Assembly: GCA_021732005.1 (NCBI GenBank)
Contig: JAKFVT010000056.1
Location: 1 to 64,000 of the forward strand
Direction of reading: 5' to 3'
Source: Mycobacterium sp.
GTDB lineage: Bacteria; Actinomycetota; Actinomycetes; Mycobacteriales; Mycobacteriaceae
DNA: 64,000 nt
Positions 1 through 7,959 of the stretch are shown one piece after another; position 1 is the first letter of the stretch; the number at the start of each line of letters is the position of its first letter. The position numbers and the translations under genes are program-made. The notes under the pieces are model-generated. The model saw only the letters and a program-made list of their open reading frames with translations. It was not told the origin of the DNA and made no database searches.

Positions 1-30
1 CCCTAATCCCCTAGACCCCTACCCCTGGCC

Positions 31-46
31 GGCCCCAGTAGGGGCC
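31..46. repeat. short inverted repeat upstream of iniB
   Basis: Perfect 6-bp inverted repeat GGCCCC-AGTA-GGGGCC in the 149 bases before iniB. It could be the terminator of a gene lying left of the window or part of the iniB leader. There is no T-tract. The rest of the leader holds no recognisable operator; the iniB ribosome site is AAAGG at about 136-142. Confidence 0.35.
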
Positions 47-149
47 TGGTGAAGAGGGGTTTCGGCCCCGTTTTCGCCCGACGGCGCCGTCCATAACGTG
101 GTCTCCAGATCGCCGGAGTCACCGGCGAACACACCGAAAGGTCCCCACC

Positions 150-1139
150 ATGCTCTCTCTCCTCGACTGGATCCTTGACCTGTTCCGCAACGAGGACGCC
201 GCACGTGCGTTCGTCGCCGCGCCGGAGCAGACCATGCGCGACGCCGGGTTCGCCGGTGTGTCCGCCGCCCAGGTTTCGACGCTGGCCGCCACCGCCGTTC
301 CCGGCCTGGTGCTCGGCGGCGGCGACCCGGTCGTCGGCCTGCAGCGGGCGGTGTCCAACCAGTACGGATTCGCGCCCGCCTACCAGCCGGTCTACGCGCC
401 GTCGCCGACCTTCGCGCCACAGACCGACCTGGCCAGCCACAACGACACCTCGCTGCTGAGCCCGGATCAGAACGCCGGCGGCAACGCCCAGCAGGGCGGC
501 TTCAACCTCGGCTTCGGTGACATCACCTTCGGCAACAAGACCACGAACACCGCCACCAACGGCGGCGTGGTGGTCGACGGCCCCAACAAGGGCGACATCG
601 TCAGCGGAGACGGCGCGGTCCTGGGCAACGGCAACGACGTGAACAACGGTCACGTGGTCGCCGGAACCGGCTCGAACGTCGCGATCGGCCACAGCCACAT
701 CCACGATGACGGCACCACCGCCACCGGCGGCAGCACCGTGATCAAGGACAACAGCGGCACGGTCTTGCACGACGTCGACGCCAGCGGTGGCAACGGCGGC
801 GGAGCGTCGGCCGGCGGCAGCCTGATCGGCCTCGGCGGCGGGCACGCCTCCGGCGGCAACGCAGGCGGCGGCGGCATCACGATCGTCGACAACCACCCGT
901 CGACCAACAGTGGCAACACGGCCAGCTCGCCGGTCAACACCCAGACCCACACCACCACCACGCTGACCGACCACTCCGACAACTCGGTGCACCAGACCAC
1001 GGTCACCGACAGCTCGACGCACGACTCGTCCAGCCACTCGCTGTTCGATGCCGGTCATGACACCACGCTGGTGAACAGTCACCTCGACAACAGCCACGAC
1101 ATGGCGTTGGCGTCTGGCAACCACCTGCTGGGTTTGTAG
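150..1139 (+). CDS. iniB: IniB-like protein (isoniazid-inducible locus)
   Basis: 329 residues. The N-terminal ~75 residues (LSLLDWILDLFRNEDAARAF, then a VPGL...GGGDP segment) match the conserved start of mycobacterial IniB, the first gene of the cell-wall-stress operon induced by isoniazid and ethambutol. After residue ~100 the protein is low complexity. M. tuberculosis IniB is Gly/Ala-rich here; this one is Gly/Asn/Asp/His/Thr-rich with repeated NGHVV, GSNVAIGHSHI and GGNGGG patterns, and ends near HSLFDAGHD, resembling the C-terminal HSVFDVGHE of the tuberculosis protein. ATG start follows AAAGG. Function is unknown; surface or envelope association is inferred from the family. It is first of an iniB-iniA-iniC array but is separated from iniA by a strong hairpin. 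Confidence 0.85.
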   Translation: MLSLLDWILDLFRNEDAARAFVAAPEQTMRDAGFAGVSAAQVSTLAATAVPGLVLGGGDPVVGLQRAVSNQYGFAPAYQPVYAPSPTFAPQTDLASHNDTSLLSPDQNAGGNAQQGGFNLGFGDITFGNKTTNTATNGGVVVDGPNKGDIVSGDGAVLGNGNDVNNGHVVAGTGSNVAIGHSHIHDDGTTATGGSTVIKDNSGTVLHDVDASGGNGGGASAGGSLIGLGGGHASGGNAGGGGITIVDNHPSTNSGNTASSPVNTQTHTTTTLTDHSDNSVHQTTVTDSSTHDSSSHSLFDAGHDTTLVNSHLDNSHDMALASGNHLLGL

Positions 1140-1152
1140 AGCGATCCGACGA

Positions 1153-1189
1153 CGGCGGGGACCTTCAGCAAGTCTGGAGGTCCCCGCCG
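1153..1189 (+). terminator. 12-bp perfect hairpin between iniB and iniA
   Basis: CGGCGGGGACCT (1153-1164) pairs perfectly with AGGTCCCCGCCG (1178-1189) around a 13-base loop, 13 bases after the iniB stop and 36 before the iniA start. There is no U-tract, as is common for mycobacterial terminators. Because iniA lies in the same direction, it may act as a partial terminator or as an RNA-stabilising stem giving more iniB than iniA message. Confidence 0.6.
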
Positions 1190-1225
1190 CTTGCCTGCGC
1201 ATACGGTGGACCACTGGGAGGACAC

Positions 1226-3085
1226 GTGACGCAACCACAGCAAGACCCGCGCCGGGTGAAGGTGATCGTCGAGCTGATCGATCACACCAGCGCGATCGCC
1301 GAGCTCAACGACCGTGGCGACCTGGTTGCCAGGCTGGCCGTCGCCAAGGAGCGCATCACCGACCCGCAGATCCGGGTGGTCATCGCGGGCCAGCTCAAGC
1401 AGGGCAAGAGCCAGCTGCTCAACTCGCTGCTCAACATGCCGGTGGCCCGCGTCGGCGACGACGAGACCACCGCGCTGGTCACCGTGATCAGCTACGCCGA
1501 GCAGCCGTCGGCTCGGCTGATCGTCTCGGTCGGCGAGGGCGTGCCGCCGCAGAGCATCGACATCCCGATCGACGACATCCGCCACGACCTGCGCCGCGCC
1601 CCGCAAGCGCAGGGCCGGGAGGTGTTGCGGGTCGAGGTCGGCGCACCCAGCCCGCTGCTGCAGGGCGGCCTGGCGTTCATCGACACACCCGGTGTCGGCG
1701 GCCACGGGCAGCCGCACCTGTCGTCGACTCTGGGGCTGCTCCCGGATGCCGACGCGATGCTGATGATCAGCGACACCAGCCAGGAATTCACCGAACCCGA
1801 GATGCGTTTCATCCGCCAAGCCCATGAGATCTGCCCGGTCGGCGCTGTCGTCGCCACCAAGACCGACCTCTACCCGTACTGGCGTGAGATCGTCTCCGCC
1901 AACACCGCGCATCTGCAGCGCGCAGGACTGCAGTTGCCGCTGATCCCGGCATCCTCACTGCTGCGCAGCCACGCGATCCAGCTCAACGACCAGGAACTCA
2001 ACGACGAATCGAACTTCCCGGCGATCGTCGCATGGCTGTCGGAGAAGGTGCTCTCCCGGGAGAGCGACGCGGTGCGCGACCACGTGGTCGGCGAAATACG
2101 CTCGGCAGCAGAACATCTCAACCTGTCGGTGAACTCCGAGCTCTCAGCGCTAGGGGATCCGGACCAGGCCCGACGGCTCACCGAGGACCTCGAGCGCCGC
2201 AAACAGGAAGCGCAGGATGCCCTGCAGCAGACCGCACTGTGGCAGCAGGTCCTCAACGACGGCATCGCCGACCTGACCGCCGACGTCGAACACGATCTGC
2301 GTGCCCGGTTCCGGGCCATCACCCAGCACATCGAGAGTGTCATCGACGAGGGTGACCCCACCCAGCACTGGGCGGAAATCGGTGCGGAGGTGGAGGATTC
2401 GGTTGCCAACGCCGTCGGTGACAACTTCGTGTGGGCCTACCAGCGTGCCGAGGCGCTGGCCGCCGACGTCGCGCGGACGTTCGTCGAGGCCGGCCTGGAC
2501 GCCATCAAGATGCCGGAGGTGAGCGCCGCCGAGATGAATGCCGGTGTCGGTCGGCTCAAGTCACTGGCTCGCCTCGAATCGAAGCCGATCGGCAAGGGCC
2601 ACAAGGTGATCACCAGTATGCGTGGCTCCTACGGCGGTGTGCTGATGTTCGGCATGCTCACCTCGGTGGCGGGTCTGGGCATGTTCAACCCGCTGTCGTT
2701 GGGTGCGGGTCTGCTGCTCGGACGCAAGGCCTACAAGGAGGACATGGAGAACCGCATGATGCGGGTCCGCAACGAGGCCAAGACCAATCTGCGCCGCTTC
2801 GTCGACGACGTGCTGTTCGTGGTGTCCAAGGAATCCCGGGACCGGCTCAAGAACGTCCAGCGTCAGCTGCGCGACCACTACCGCGACATCGCCAACCAGA
2901 CCACCCGCTCGCTCAACGAGTCGCTGCAGTCCACCATCGCCGCCGCGCGGATGGAGGAGACCGACCGCAACAACCGGATCCGCGAGCTTGAACGCCAAGC
3001 CAATATTCTCGGCCAGGTGATCGACAATGCCGAAAAACTGTTTCCCACAGCACTATCTACGGCGAGGACGACCGAGTCTCGTTGA
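1226..3085 (+). CDS. iniA: IniA, dynamin-like GTPase
   Basis: 619 residues, GTG start. Bacterial dynamin-like protein: P-loop GQLKQGKS at 55-62, G3 DTPG at 153-156, G4 TKTD at 211-214, followed by a long helical stalk region and a hydrophobic paddle-like segment at about 470-500 (GGVLMFGMLTSVAGLGMF). M. tuberculosis IniA is a membrane-fission GTPase tied to isoniazid and ethambutol tolerance; length and order of elements agree. It follows iniB by 87 bases containing a hairpin, and its last 29 bases overlap, antisense, the 3' end of the small membrane-protein gene at 3057-3491. Confidence 0.92.
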   Translation: MTQPQQDPRRVKVIVELIDHTSAIAELNDRGDLVARLAVAKERITDPQIRVVIAGQLKQGKSQLLNSLLNMPVARVGDDETTALVTVISYAEQPSARLIVSVGEGVPPQSIDIPIDDIRHDLRRAPQAQGREVLRVEVGAPSPLLQGGLAFIDTPGVGGHGQPHLSSTLGLLPDADAMLMISDTSQEFTEPEMRFIRQAHEICPVGAVVATKTDLYPYWREIVSANTAHLQRAGLQLPLIPASSLLRSHAIQLNDQELNDESNFPAIVAWLSEKVLSRESDAVRDHVVGEIRSAAEHLNLSVNSELSALGDPDQARRLTEDLERRKQEAQDALQQTALWQQVLNDGIADLTADVEHDLRARFRAITQHIESVIDEGDPTQHWAEIGAEVEDSVANAVGDNFVWAYQRAEALAADVARTFVEAGLDAIKMPEVSAAEMNAGVGRLKSLARLESKPIGKGHKVITSMRGSYGGVLMFGMLTSVAGLGMFNPLSLGAGLLLGRKAYKEDMENRMMRVRNEAKTNLRRFVDDVLFVVSKESRDRLKNVQRQLRDHYRDIANQTTRSLNESLQSTIAAARMEETDRNNRIRELERQANILGQVIDNAEKLFPTALSTARTTESR

Positions 3086-3491
3086 GCCGCGGCCCGGACC
3101 TGGTGCCCGGCGGGTGGGTGACGCGGGTGGGGAAGGTGCCCGGGAACGTCGGGGCCACCCGCTCCGACGGTGGAACCTCCGAGGACGGGGCGCTCGACGT
3201 CGGCGACGACGTGCCGCTGGTCGTGCTCTCGCCGGGTAACCCGATATCGGTCGTCGACAACCGCACACTGGGATAGGACGTGCTCGTCGAGCCCGCGGTG
3301 GTCTTCGCGATGTGCGGCGCGTCGGGGATGTGCGTGCCGGGCGGAAGGACGGTTTCGGTGTCCGTCGTGCTCCACCGGCTCGACATCGTCACCACCGCAT
3401 AAACCAGGATCGCGACCACCGCGAGCCCGAGCAGCCCGGCGGCCGAGGTGGCCGCCGCCGAGCGGTACCACGGCGCCTTGTGCTGGGGCAT
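3057..3491 (-). CDS. small single-pass Ser/Thr-rich membrane protein
   Basis: 144 residues from the ATG at 3491; longer upstream reading would run into iniC on the other strand. Layout: short basic N-terminus with the motif APWYRSAAATS, one transmembrane helix (about residues 17-38, AAGLLGLAVVAILVYAVVTM), then a Ser/Thr/Pro-rich extracytoplasmic tail. The same plan, including a PWYR(K) motif just before the helix, is seen in the products at 5042-5635 and 5654-6259. No enzymatic motif. It lies head to head with iniC and overlaps the iniA stop by 29 bases on the opposite strand. Function unknown; a secreted or wall-spanning stalk is plausible. Confidence 0.7.
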   Translation of the reverse strand: MPQHKAPWYRSAAATSAAGLLGLAVVAILVYAVVTMSSRWSTTDTETVLPPGTHIPDAPHIAKTTAGSTSTSYPSVRLSTTDIGLPGESTTSGTSSPTSSAPSSEVPPSERVAPTFPGTFPTRVTHPPGTRSGPRLNETRSSSP

Positions 3492-3548
3492 GGCGGCTGA
3501 TCCTAGCGGTGATGCGGGTGGACCGCCGGACCGTAGACTCGTCGTTCG

Positions 3549-5045
3549 ATGAGCACCAGCGATCAGGTTCGCGCCATCCTGGGTGGCACCCGTCGCGCGT
3601 ACCAGGGTGAACCGGCATACCGCGAACGGCCCGACGTCTTCAACGAGCTGGACCGCATCGCCGGGCGGCTCAACCAGCCGATCCGCATCGCGCTGGCAGG
3701 CACGCTCAAAGCCGGCAAGTCCACTCTGGTCAACGCACTGGTGGGGGAGAACATCGCGCCCACCGATGCGACCGAGGCCACCCGCATCGTCACGTGGTTC
3801 CGGCACGGCCCGATCCCGAAGGTCACCGCCAACCATGTCGGCGGGCGGCGCTCCAACGTGCCGATCGCCCGCGGCTCGGAAGGATGGGCCGGCCTTACTT
3901 TCAATTTCGGCCGTCTCGACGCCAACGACATCGTCGACCTCGACGTCGAGTGGCCTGCCGCCGAACTGATCGACGCGACGATCATCGACACGCCCGGCAC
4001 GTCATCGCTGTCGCGCGACGTCTCCGAACGCACGCTGCGGCTGCTGGTGCCCGAGGACGGTGTGCCGCGGGTCGACGCGGTGGTGTTTCTGCTGCGCACG
4101 CTCAACGCCGCGGACATCGCACTGCTCAAGCAGATCGGGGAGCTCGTCGGCGGATCCTCGGGTGCACTCGGGGTGATCGGGGTGGCCTCCCGGGCCGACG
4201 AGATCGGCGCAGGCCGTCTCGACGCGATGATGTCGGCCAAGGATGTCGCGCAGCGGTTCACCGGTGAGCTGGACCGGACCGGCATCTGCCAGGCGGTGGT
4301 TCCGGTCTCGGGACTGTTGGCGCTGACCGCCCGGACGCTGCGGCAGAGCGAGTTCGCCGCCCTGGAGAAGCTCGCCGCGGTCGACGCCAACGAACTGAAC
4401 AAGGCGATGCTCTCCGTGGACCGCTTCGTCCGCGAGGACAGTGCCCTGCCGGTCGATGCGCAGACCCGTGCCCAGATTCTGGACCGGTTCGGCATGTTCG
4501 GCCTGCGGATCTCGATCGCGGTGTTGCGGGCAGGTGTGGCAACGGATTCCGTCACCCTGGCCGACGAGCTGCTCGAGCGCAGCGGGCTGGTCGCGCTGCG
4601 TGATGTGATCGATCAGCAGTTCGCGCAGCGCTCCGAACTGCTCAAGGCGCACACCGCCCTGGTCTCGTTGCGCCGGTTCGTCGAGATGCACCCGATCACC
4701 GCGACGCCGTACATCATCGCTGACATCGACCCGTTGCTGGCCGACACTCATGCCTTCGAGGAACTCCGGCTGCTCAGTCAACTGCGTTCTCGGCCAACGA
4801 CTTTGACCGAAGACGAGATGGCCTCGCTGCGTCGGGTGATCGGCGGGTCCGGTACCGACGCGGCAAGCCGGCTGGGATTGACCGCTGAAACGCTCGGCGA
4901 CGGGCCGCGCTCAGCCTTCGCGGCGGCACAACGCTGGCGTCGTCGCGCCGACCATCCCCTGAACGACCCGTTCACCACGAGGGCCTGTCGCGCCGCGGTG
5001 CGCAGCGCCGAGGCGCTGGTCGCGATGTACGCCGCAGGCGGTTAG
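3549..5045 (+). CDS. iniC: IniC, dynamin-like GTPase
   Basis: 498 residues, ATG start 57 bases after the divergent small gene. P-loop GTLKAGKS at 51-58, G3 DTPG at 147-150, a G4-like SRAD after VIGVA. It lacks the hydrophobic paddle of IniA, as in the known IniA/IniC pair. Iso- and ethambutol-inducible IniC is thought to work with IniA. Unlike the compact M. tuberculosis operon, a minus-strand gene sits between iniA and iniC here, so iniC probably has its own promoter in 3492-3548. The stop overlaps the next minus-strand gene by 4 bases. Confidence 0.9.
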   Translation: MSTSDQVRAILGGTRRAYQGEPAYRERPDVFNELDRIAGRLNQPIRIALAGTLKAGKSTLVNALVGENIAPTDATEATRIVTWFRHGPIPKVTANHVGGRRSNVPIARGSEGWAGLTFNFGRLDANDIVDLDVEWPAAELIDATIIDTPGTSSLSRDVSERTLRLLVPEDGVPRVDAVVFLLRTLNAADIALLKQIGELVGGSSGALGVIGVASRADEIGAGRLDAMMSAKDVAQRFTGELDRTGICQAVVPVSGLLALTARTLRQSEFAALEKLAAVDANELNKAMLSVDRFVREDSALPVDAQTRAQILDRFGMFGLRISIAVLRAGVATDSVTLADELLERSGLVALRDVIDQQFAQRSELLKAHTALVSLRRFVEMHPITATPYIIADIDPLLADTHAFEELRLLSQLRSRPTTLTEDEMASLRRVIGGSGTDAASRLGLTAETLGDGPRSAFAAAQRWRRRADHPLNDPFTTRACRAAVRSAEALVAMYAAGG

Positions 5046-5635
5046 CCGCCGCCCGGCCGCGGGAAGCCCGGGATCGTCGGCAGCACCCGCTGCGTCGTGG
5101 TCACCGTCTCGGTCACCGTGCTCACCGAGGTCGACACCGACGTGCTCGTACTGGTGCTGGTCGACGTACTGGTGCTGGTCGACGGCGCTTCGGTGGTCGT
5201 CGTGGTGGTTGGCGTGTCCGTCGTCGTGGCGGGGGCCTGCGTGGCAGTCGGGGATTCGGTCACCGTTTGGGTGACGCCCGGCTCCGGCGCGACCGTCGCC
5301 GATGTCGCGGCCGTGGTCGACGTTGTCGGCGACGTCGTCGTCGTGGTCGCCGGGCTGGATCCGTCGCTACCGGTGAACTTCACGATCGCGTACACGAGCA
5401 GTGCCAGGATCGCCGCGGTCAGCACTCCCAGGCCGACGAGCGCCGCGGGCTTGCGGTACCAGGGGGTCGGCTCGGGCGGCGGCGGGTAGTCGCCGTACCC
5501 GGTCGGCGCTCCGTAACCACCAGATTGCTGGTAGTCGCTATATGCCTCGCCGCCGGTACCGCCGTAGTTTGCGTACTGCGTCGGGTCACTGTCGGAGTAG
5601 TTGTTCGGGTCGTCGGGGGATCCGTCGCGCGCCAC
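5042..5635 (-). CDS. single-pass membrane protein with Thr/Ser-rich tail
   Basis: 197 residues. N-terminal ~60 residues are acidic, Tyr/Gly/Pro-rich (repeated YSDY, GYG) and cytoplasmic; TPWYRKPAAL precedes one transmembrane helix (about 66-88, LVGLGVLTAAILALLVYAIV); the remainder is Thr/Ser/Val-rich, with long runs of Thr and of alternating Ser-Thr, ending Pro/Gly-rich. Same architecture as the genes at 3057-3491 and 5654-6259. Convergent with iniC, overlapping its stop by 4 bases. The neighbouring paralogue 5654-6259 is 18 bases upstream on the same strand, so the two probably form an operon. Function unknown. Confidence 0.8.
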   Translation of the reverse strand: MARDGSPDDPNNYSDSDPTQYANYGGTGGEAYSDYQQSGGYGAPTGYGDYPPPPEPTPWYRKPAALVGLGVLTAAILALLVYAIVKFTGSDGSSPATTTTTSPTTSTTAATSATVAPEPGVTQTVTESPTATQAPATTTDTPTTTTTTEAPSTSTSTSTSTSTSTSVSTSVSTVTETVTTTQRVLPTIPGFPRPGGG

Positions 5636-5653
5636 GGGTTCAGATTCTAACCG

Positions 5654-6259
5654 TCAGCCGCTGCCCGGTTGGTTGGGGAAGGCCGGGCGGTGGGTGGGAC
5701 GGACGCTGATCTGCGGCGGCCTGGTCTGCGGGGTGGTCACGTTCGGGCGGCCGCCATCGTTCTGCTGCGGATAGCGCGGATACCAGGTGCCCTGCGGCGG
5801 TGCCGGTGGCGGGCTCTCCGGTGGCGGCGGAGGAGGCGGTGGTGGCTCGGACGGCTGCGAACTGGTCAGCGCCGTGGTGGTCGGCGAGCTGGTGGAGGTC
5901 GACGGCGTGGTGTTGGACTGCTCTGAGTCATCGGAGTCCAGCGCCACCAGGAGGACCGCTGCGACCAGGATCGCCACCCCCGCCACACCGATCGCGGCGA
6001 GTGCCAGCGTCGCCTGCTTCTTGCGGTACCACGGCCGTTCCGGGAACCAGAACGCGTCGGGAGCGAACGGGTCGAAGCCGTCGTCGGCGCTGACCACCGG
6101 CAACGCGGGATCAGTCGGCGGGTCGGTGTCATCATCCGCGGGCGTGTCGGCGACAGCGGCCGACCCCGGATACGGCTGCTCCGGATAGGGCCCGAACGGG
6201 TCACCGAACGGGACGGGCGATGCCTCGTCGACATCCCCGGCGGGCTCGTGCTTCGCCAC
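5654..6259 (-). CDS. single-pass membrane protein with Ser/Thr/Pro tail
   Basis: 201 residues. N-terminal acidic cytoplasmic part rich in Asp/Pro, then RPWYRKKQATLALAAIGVAG leading into one transmembrane helix (about 84-107), then Ser/Thr-rich and poly-Pro stretches. Paralogue of the adjacent 5042-5635 product and of 3057-3491 by layout and by the PWYRK motif. Probably the first gene of a two-gene minus-strand operon. No catalytic motif. It might be an O-glycosylated wall-spanning protein, judging only by composition. Confidence 0.8.
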   Translation of the reverse strand: MAKHEPAGDVDEASPVPFGDPFGPYPEQPYPGSAAVADTPADDDTDPPTDPALPVVSADDGFDPFAPDAFWFPERPWYRKKQATLALAAIGVAGVAILVAAVLLVALDSDDSEQSNTTPSTSTSSPTTTALTSSQPSEPPPPPPPPPESPPPAPPQGTWYPRYPQQNDGGRPNVTTPQTRPPQISVRPTHRPAFPNQPGSG

Positions 6260-6307
6260 GGCTATTCATGCTAAACGGCCCGCCAGGGCGGATGCAGTGT
6301 TCGGCAA

Positions 6308-7240
6308 TCAGACGAGCTGCCCGACCACCTCGGTGGCGAACAGTTCGACGTGGTCGATATCGGACATATCCAGCAGCTGCAGGTACACCCGCTGCACTCC
6401 GGCCTCGATGAACGGCCCCAACCGGTCGACGATCTCGCCGGGCGTGCCGACCAGCGGCGTGTTGGTCCGCAGCTCGTCGACCTCGCGGGAAATCGCCTGC
6501 GCACGCCGGCTGATCTCGGCGTCGTCGCGACCGGCGCACACCACGAACGCCGCGGAATACACGATGTCCTCGGGTGCGCGACCGGCGTCGCTCAGCGCGG
6601 CGCGCACCCGGGCGTACTGAGGCTCGACGAAGTCCAGGGCGGGGAACGCGAGGTTGTACTCGGCGCCGTACCGGGCGACCAGCGCGGGCGTCCGCTTGGG
6701 GCCGTTGCCGCCGATGATGATCGGCGGATGGGGATCTTGCACGGGCTTGGGCAGCGCGGGCGAGTCCTTGACGGTGTAGTGGGTGCCGTCGTAGTCGAAG
6801 GTCTGGCCCGCCGGCGTGGTCCACAGGCCGGTGATGATGTCGAGTTGTTCGCGCAGCCGCTCGAACCGTTCACCCAGCGGCGGAAACGGGATGGCGTAGG
6901 CGAGATGCTCCGCGTCGAACCAGCCGGCGCCGATACCGAGATCGACCCGGCCCGAGCTCATCGCGTCGACTTGTGCCACCGAGATGGCGAGCGGTCCCGG
7001 ATGGCGGAAGGTGGCGGAGGTGACCAGCGTGCCGAGCCGGATCGTGCTGGTCTCCCGTGCGATGCCGGCCAGCGTCACCCAGGAGTCGGTGGGTCCGGGC
7101 AAGCCGTCACCGCTCATCGCCATGTAGTGGTCGGAGCGGAAAAAGGCTGAGTAGCCGAGGGATTCGGCGGCCTGGGCCACCGCGAGCTGATCGGTGTAGC
7201 TGGCACCTTGCTGGGGTTCGACGAAGACGCGGAAGTCCAT
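6308..7240 (-). CDS. LLM-class (F420-dependent) flavin oxidoreductase
   Basis: 310 residues from ATG at 7240 (MDFRVFVEPQQ); this start avoids overlap with the upstream lipoprotein gene, which ends at 7251. Luciferase-like TIM barrel: SAFFRSDHYM, TSTIRLGTLVTSATFRHPG, the signature DLGIGAGWFDAEH, and HPPIIIGGNGPKRT are standard for mycobacterial LLM oxidoreductases using F420H2 or FMN. Substrate cannot be inferred. Ten bases downstream of the lipoprotein gene on the same strand, so probably co-transcribed. Confidence 0.85.
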   Translation of the reverse strand: MDFRVFVEPQQGASYTDQLAVAQAAESLGYSAFFRSDHYMAMSGDGLPGPTDSWVTLAGIARETSTIRLGTLVTSATFRHPGPLAISVAQVDAMSSGRVDLGIGAGWFDAEHLAYAIPFPPLGERFERLREQLDIITGLWTTPAGQTFDYDGTHYTVKDSPALPKPVQDPHPPIIIGGNGPKRTPALVARYGAEYNLAFPALDFVEPQYARVRAALSDAGRAPEDIVYSAAFVVCAGRDDAEISRRAQAISREVDELRTNTPLVGTPGEIVDRLGPFIEAGVQRVYLQLLDMSDIDHVELFATEVVGQLV

Positions 7241-7250
7241 GTCGCCCAGC

Positions 7251-7808
7251 TTAGAAAACCTGGGCCCCTTGTGTCCCGACGACCATTCCGTGCCCGGTGC
7301 CGTCGTTGGTGAAGCGGGTCCCGTCGCTGCGGGCATCGATGGTCCAGCCGACCGCGTGATAGGTCGCGTAGTCGAGCGTCGTGGTGGGGATGTCGCCGAG
7401 GTTGCCGAGGATCCAGCGCATGCTGCCGCCGGCGGTCACTTCGACACCGTTGGCGGGGGTGCCGTTGATGGCGGGCGCGTTCGTGAAATTCGATTCGCAG
7501 CCGACCGACTGTGTATTGAGCTGGCAGCGGGTCTGGCCGGACTTGGTTTCGATGTAGACGTAGCCGGTGTCGCTGGGCGGCAGGGTCTGACCACCCGGGT
7601 TGGGGAGCAGGGGCGACGGGGTGGGCGACGACGTCGGCGCCGGCGTGGACACGGTCGGCTTGCTGGTGGGAAAGCTCGGCTCTCCGCCCGGTCCGCAGCC
7701 CGGGCATCGGGCCGCACCGTCGGTGGTGGAGCTGCACCCGGCGGCAACGCCGGCTGCCATCAGCCAAACCACCGCCACACCGGCCTTCATGCCGTTGGAT
7801 ATCCGCAC
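7251..7808 (-). CDS. probable lipoprotein (Lpp-type), unknown function
   Basis: 185 residues from GTG at 7808, chosen because CAGGAG lies 6 bases upstream. Signal peptide: KAGVAVVWLMAAGVAAGCSS with lipobox AAGC at about residues 21-24. After the lipid-attached Cys come a Ser/Thr/Pro linker and a compact ~100-residue domain starting TGYVYIETKSGQTRCQLN with paired cysteines (RCQLN...VGCESNF), resembling mycobacterial secreted proteins of unknown role. Exported and membrane-anchored outside the cytoplasm. Divergent from the acyl-CoA dehydrogenase at 7960 and followed by the LLM oxidoreductase. Confidence 0.78.
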   Translation of the reverse strand: MRISNGMKAGVAVVWLMAAGVAAGCSSTTDGAARCPGCGPGGEPSFPTSKPTVSTPAPTSSPTPSPLLPNPGGQTLPPSDTGYVYIETKSGQTRCQLNTQSVGCESNFTNAPAINGTPANGVEVTAGGSMRWILGNLGDIPTTTLDYATYHAVGWTIDARSDGTRFTNDGTGHGMVVGTQGAQVF

Positions 7809-7959
7809 GCCGAACTCCTGCCGTCGATTGTCAGGGTACGCATGCAGTGACGGAAGTGACTCCAGTGACTCGCGGGGTTGAGTGCGACGACCCTGGCGAT
7901 CTCGGAACTCGGCCCCCCCGATCGGGCTAGATTCGACGTAGCGATGAAAGGGTGCGTCC

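Noticed and set aside
3..1238. Long minus-strand open frame opposite iniB
   Set aside because: Composition is Val/Arg/Gly repeats typical of antisense of a high-GC gene; the plus strand encodes the conserved IniB N-terminus.
3082..3276. Small plus-strand frame after iniA
   Set aside because: Lies antisense to the Ser/Thr-rich membrane protein gene, whose signal segment and paralogues make it the better call.
5090..5350. Tandem repeat DNA in the Thr/Ser tail of the 5042-5635 gene
   Set aside because: The repetition follows from codons for alternating Ser/Thr/Val in a disordered tail rather than from a separate repeat element.
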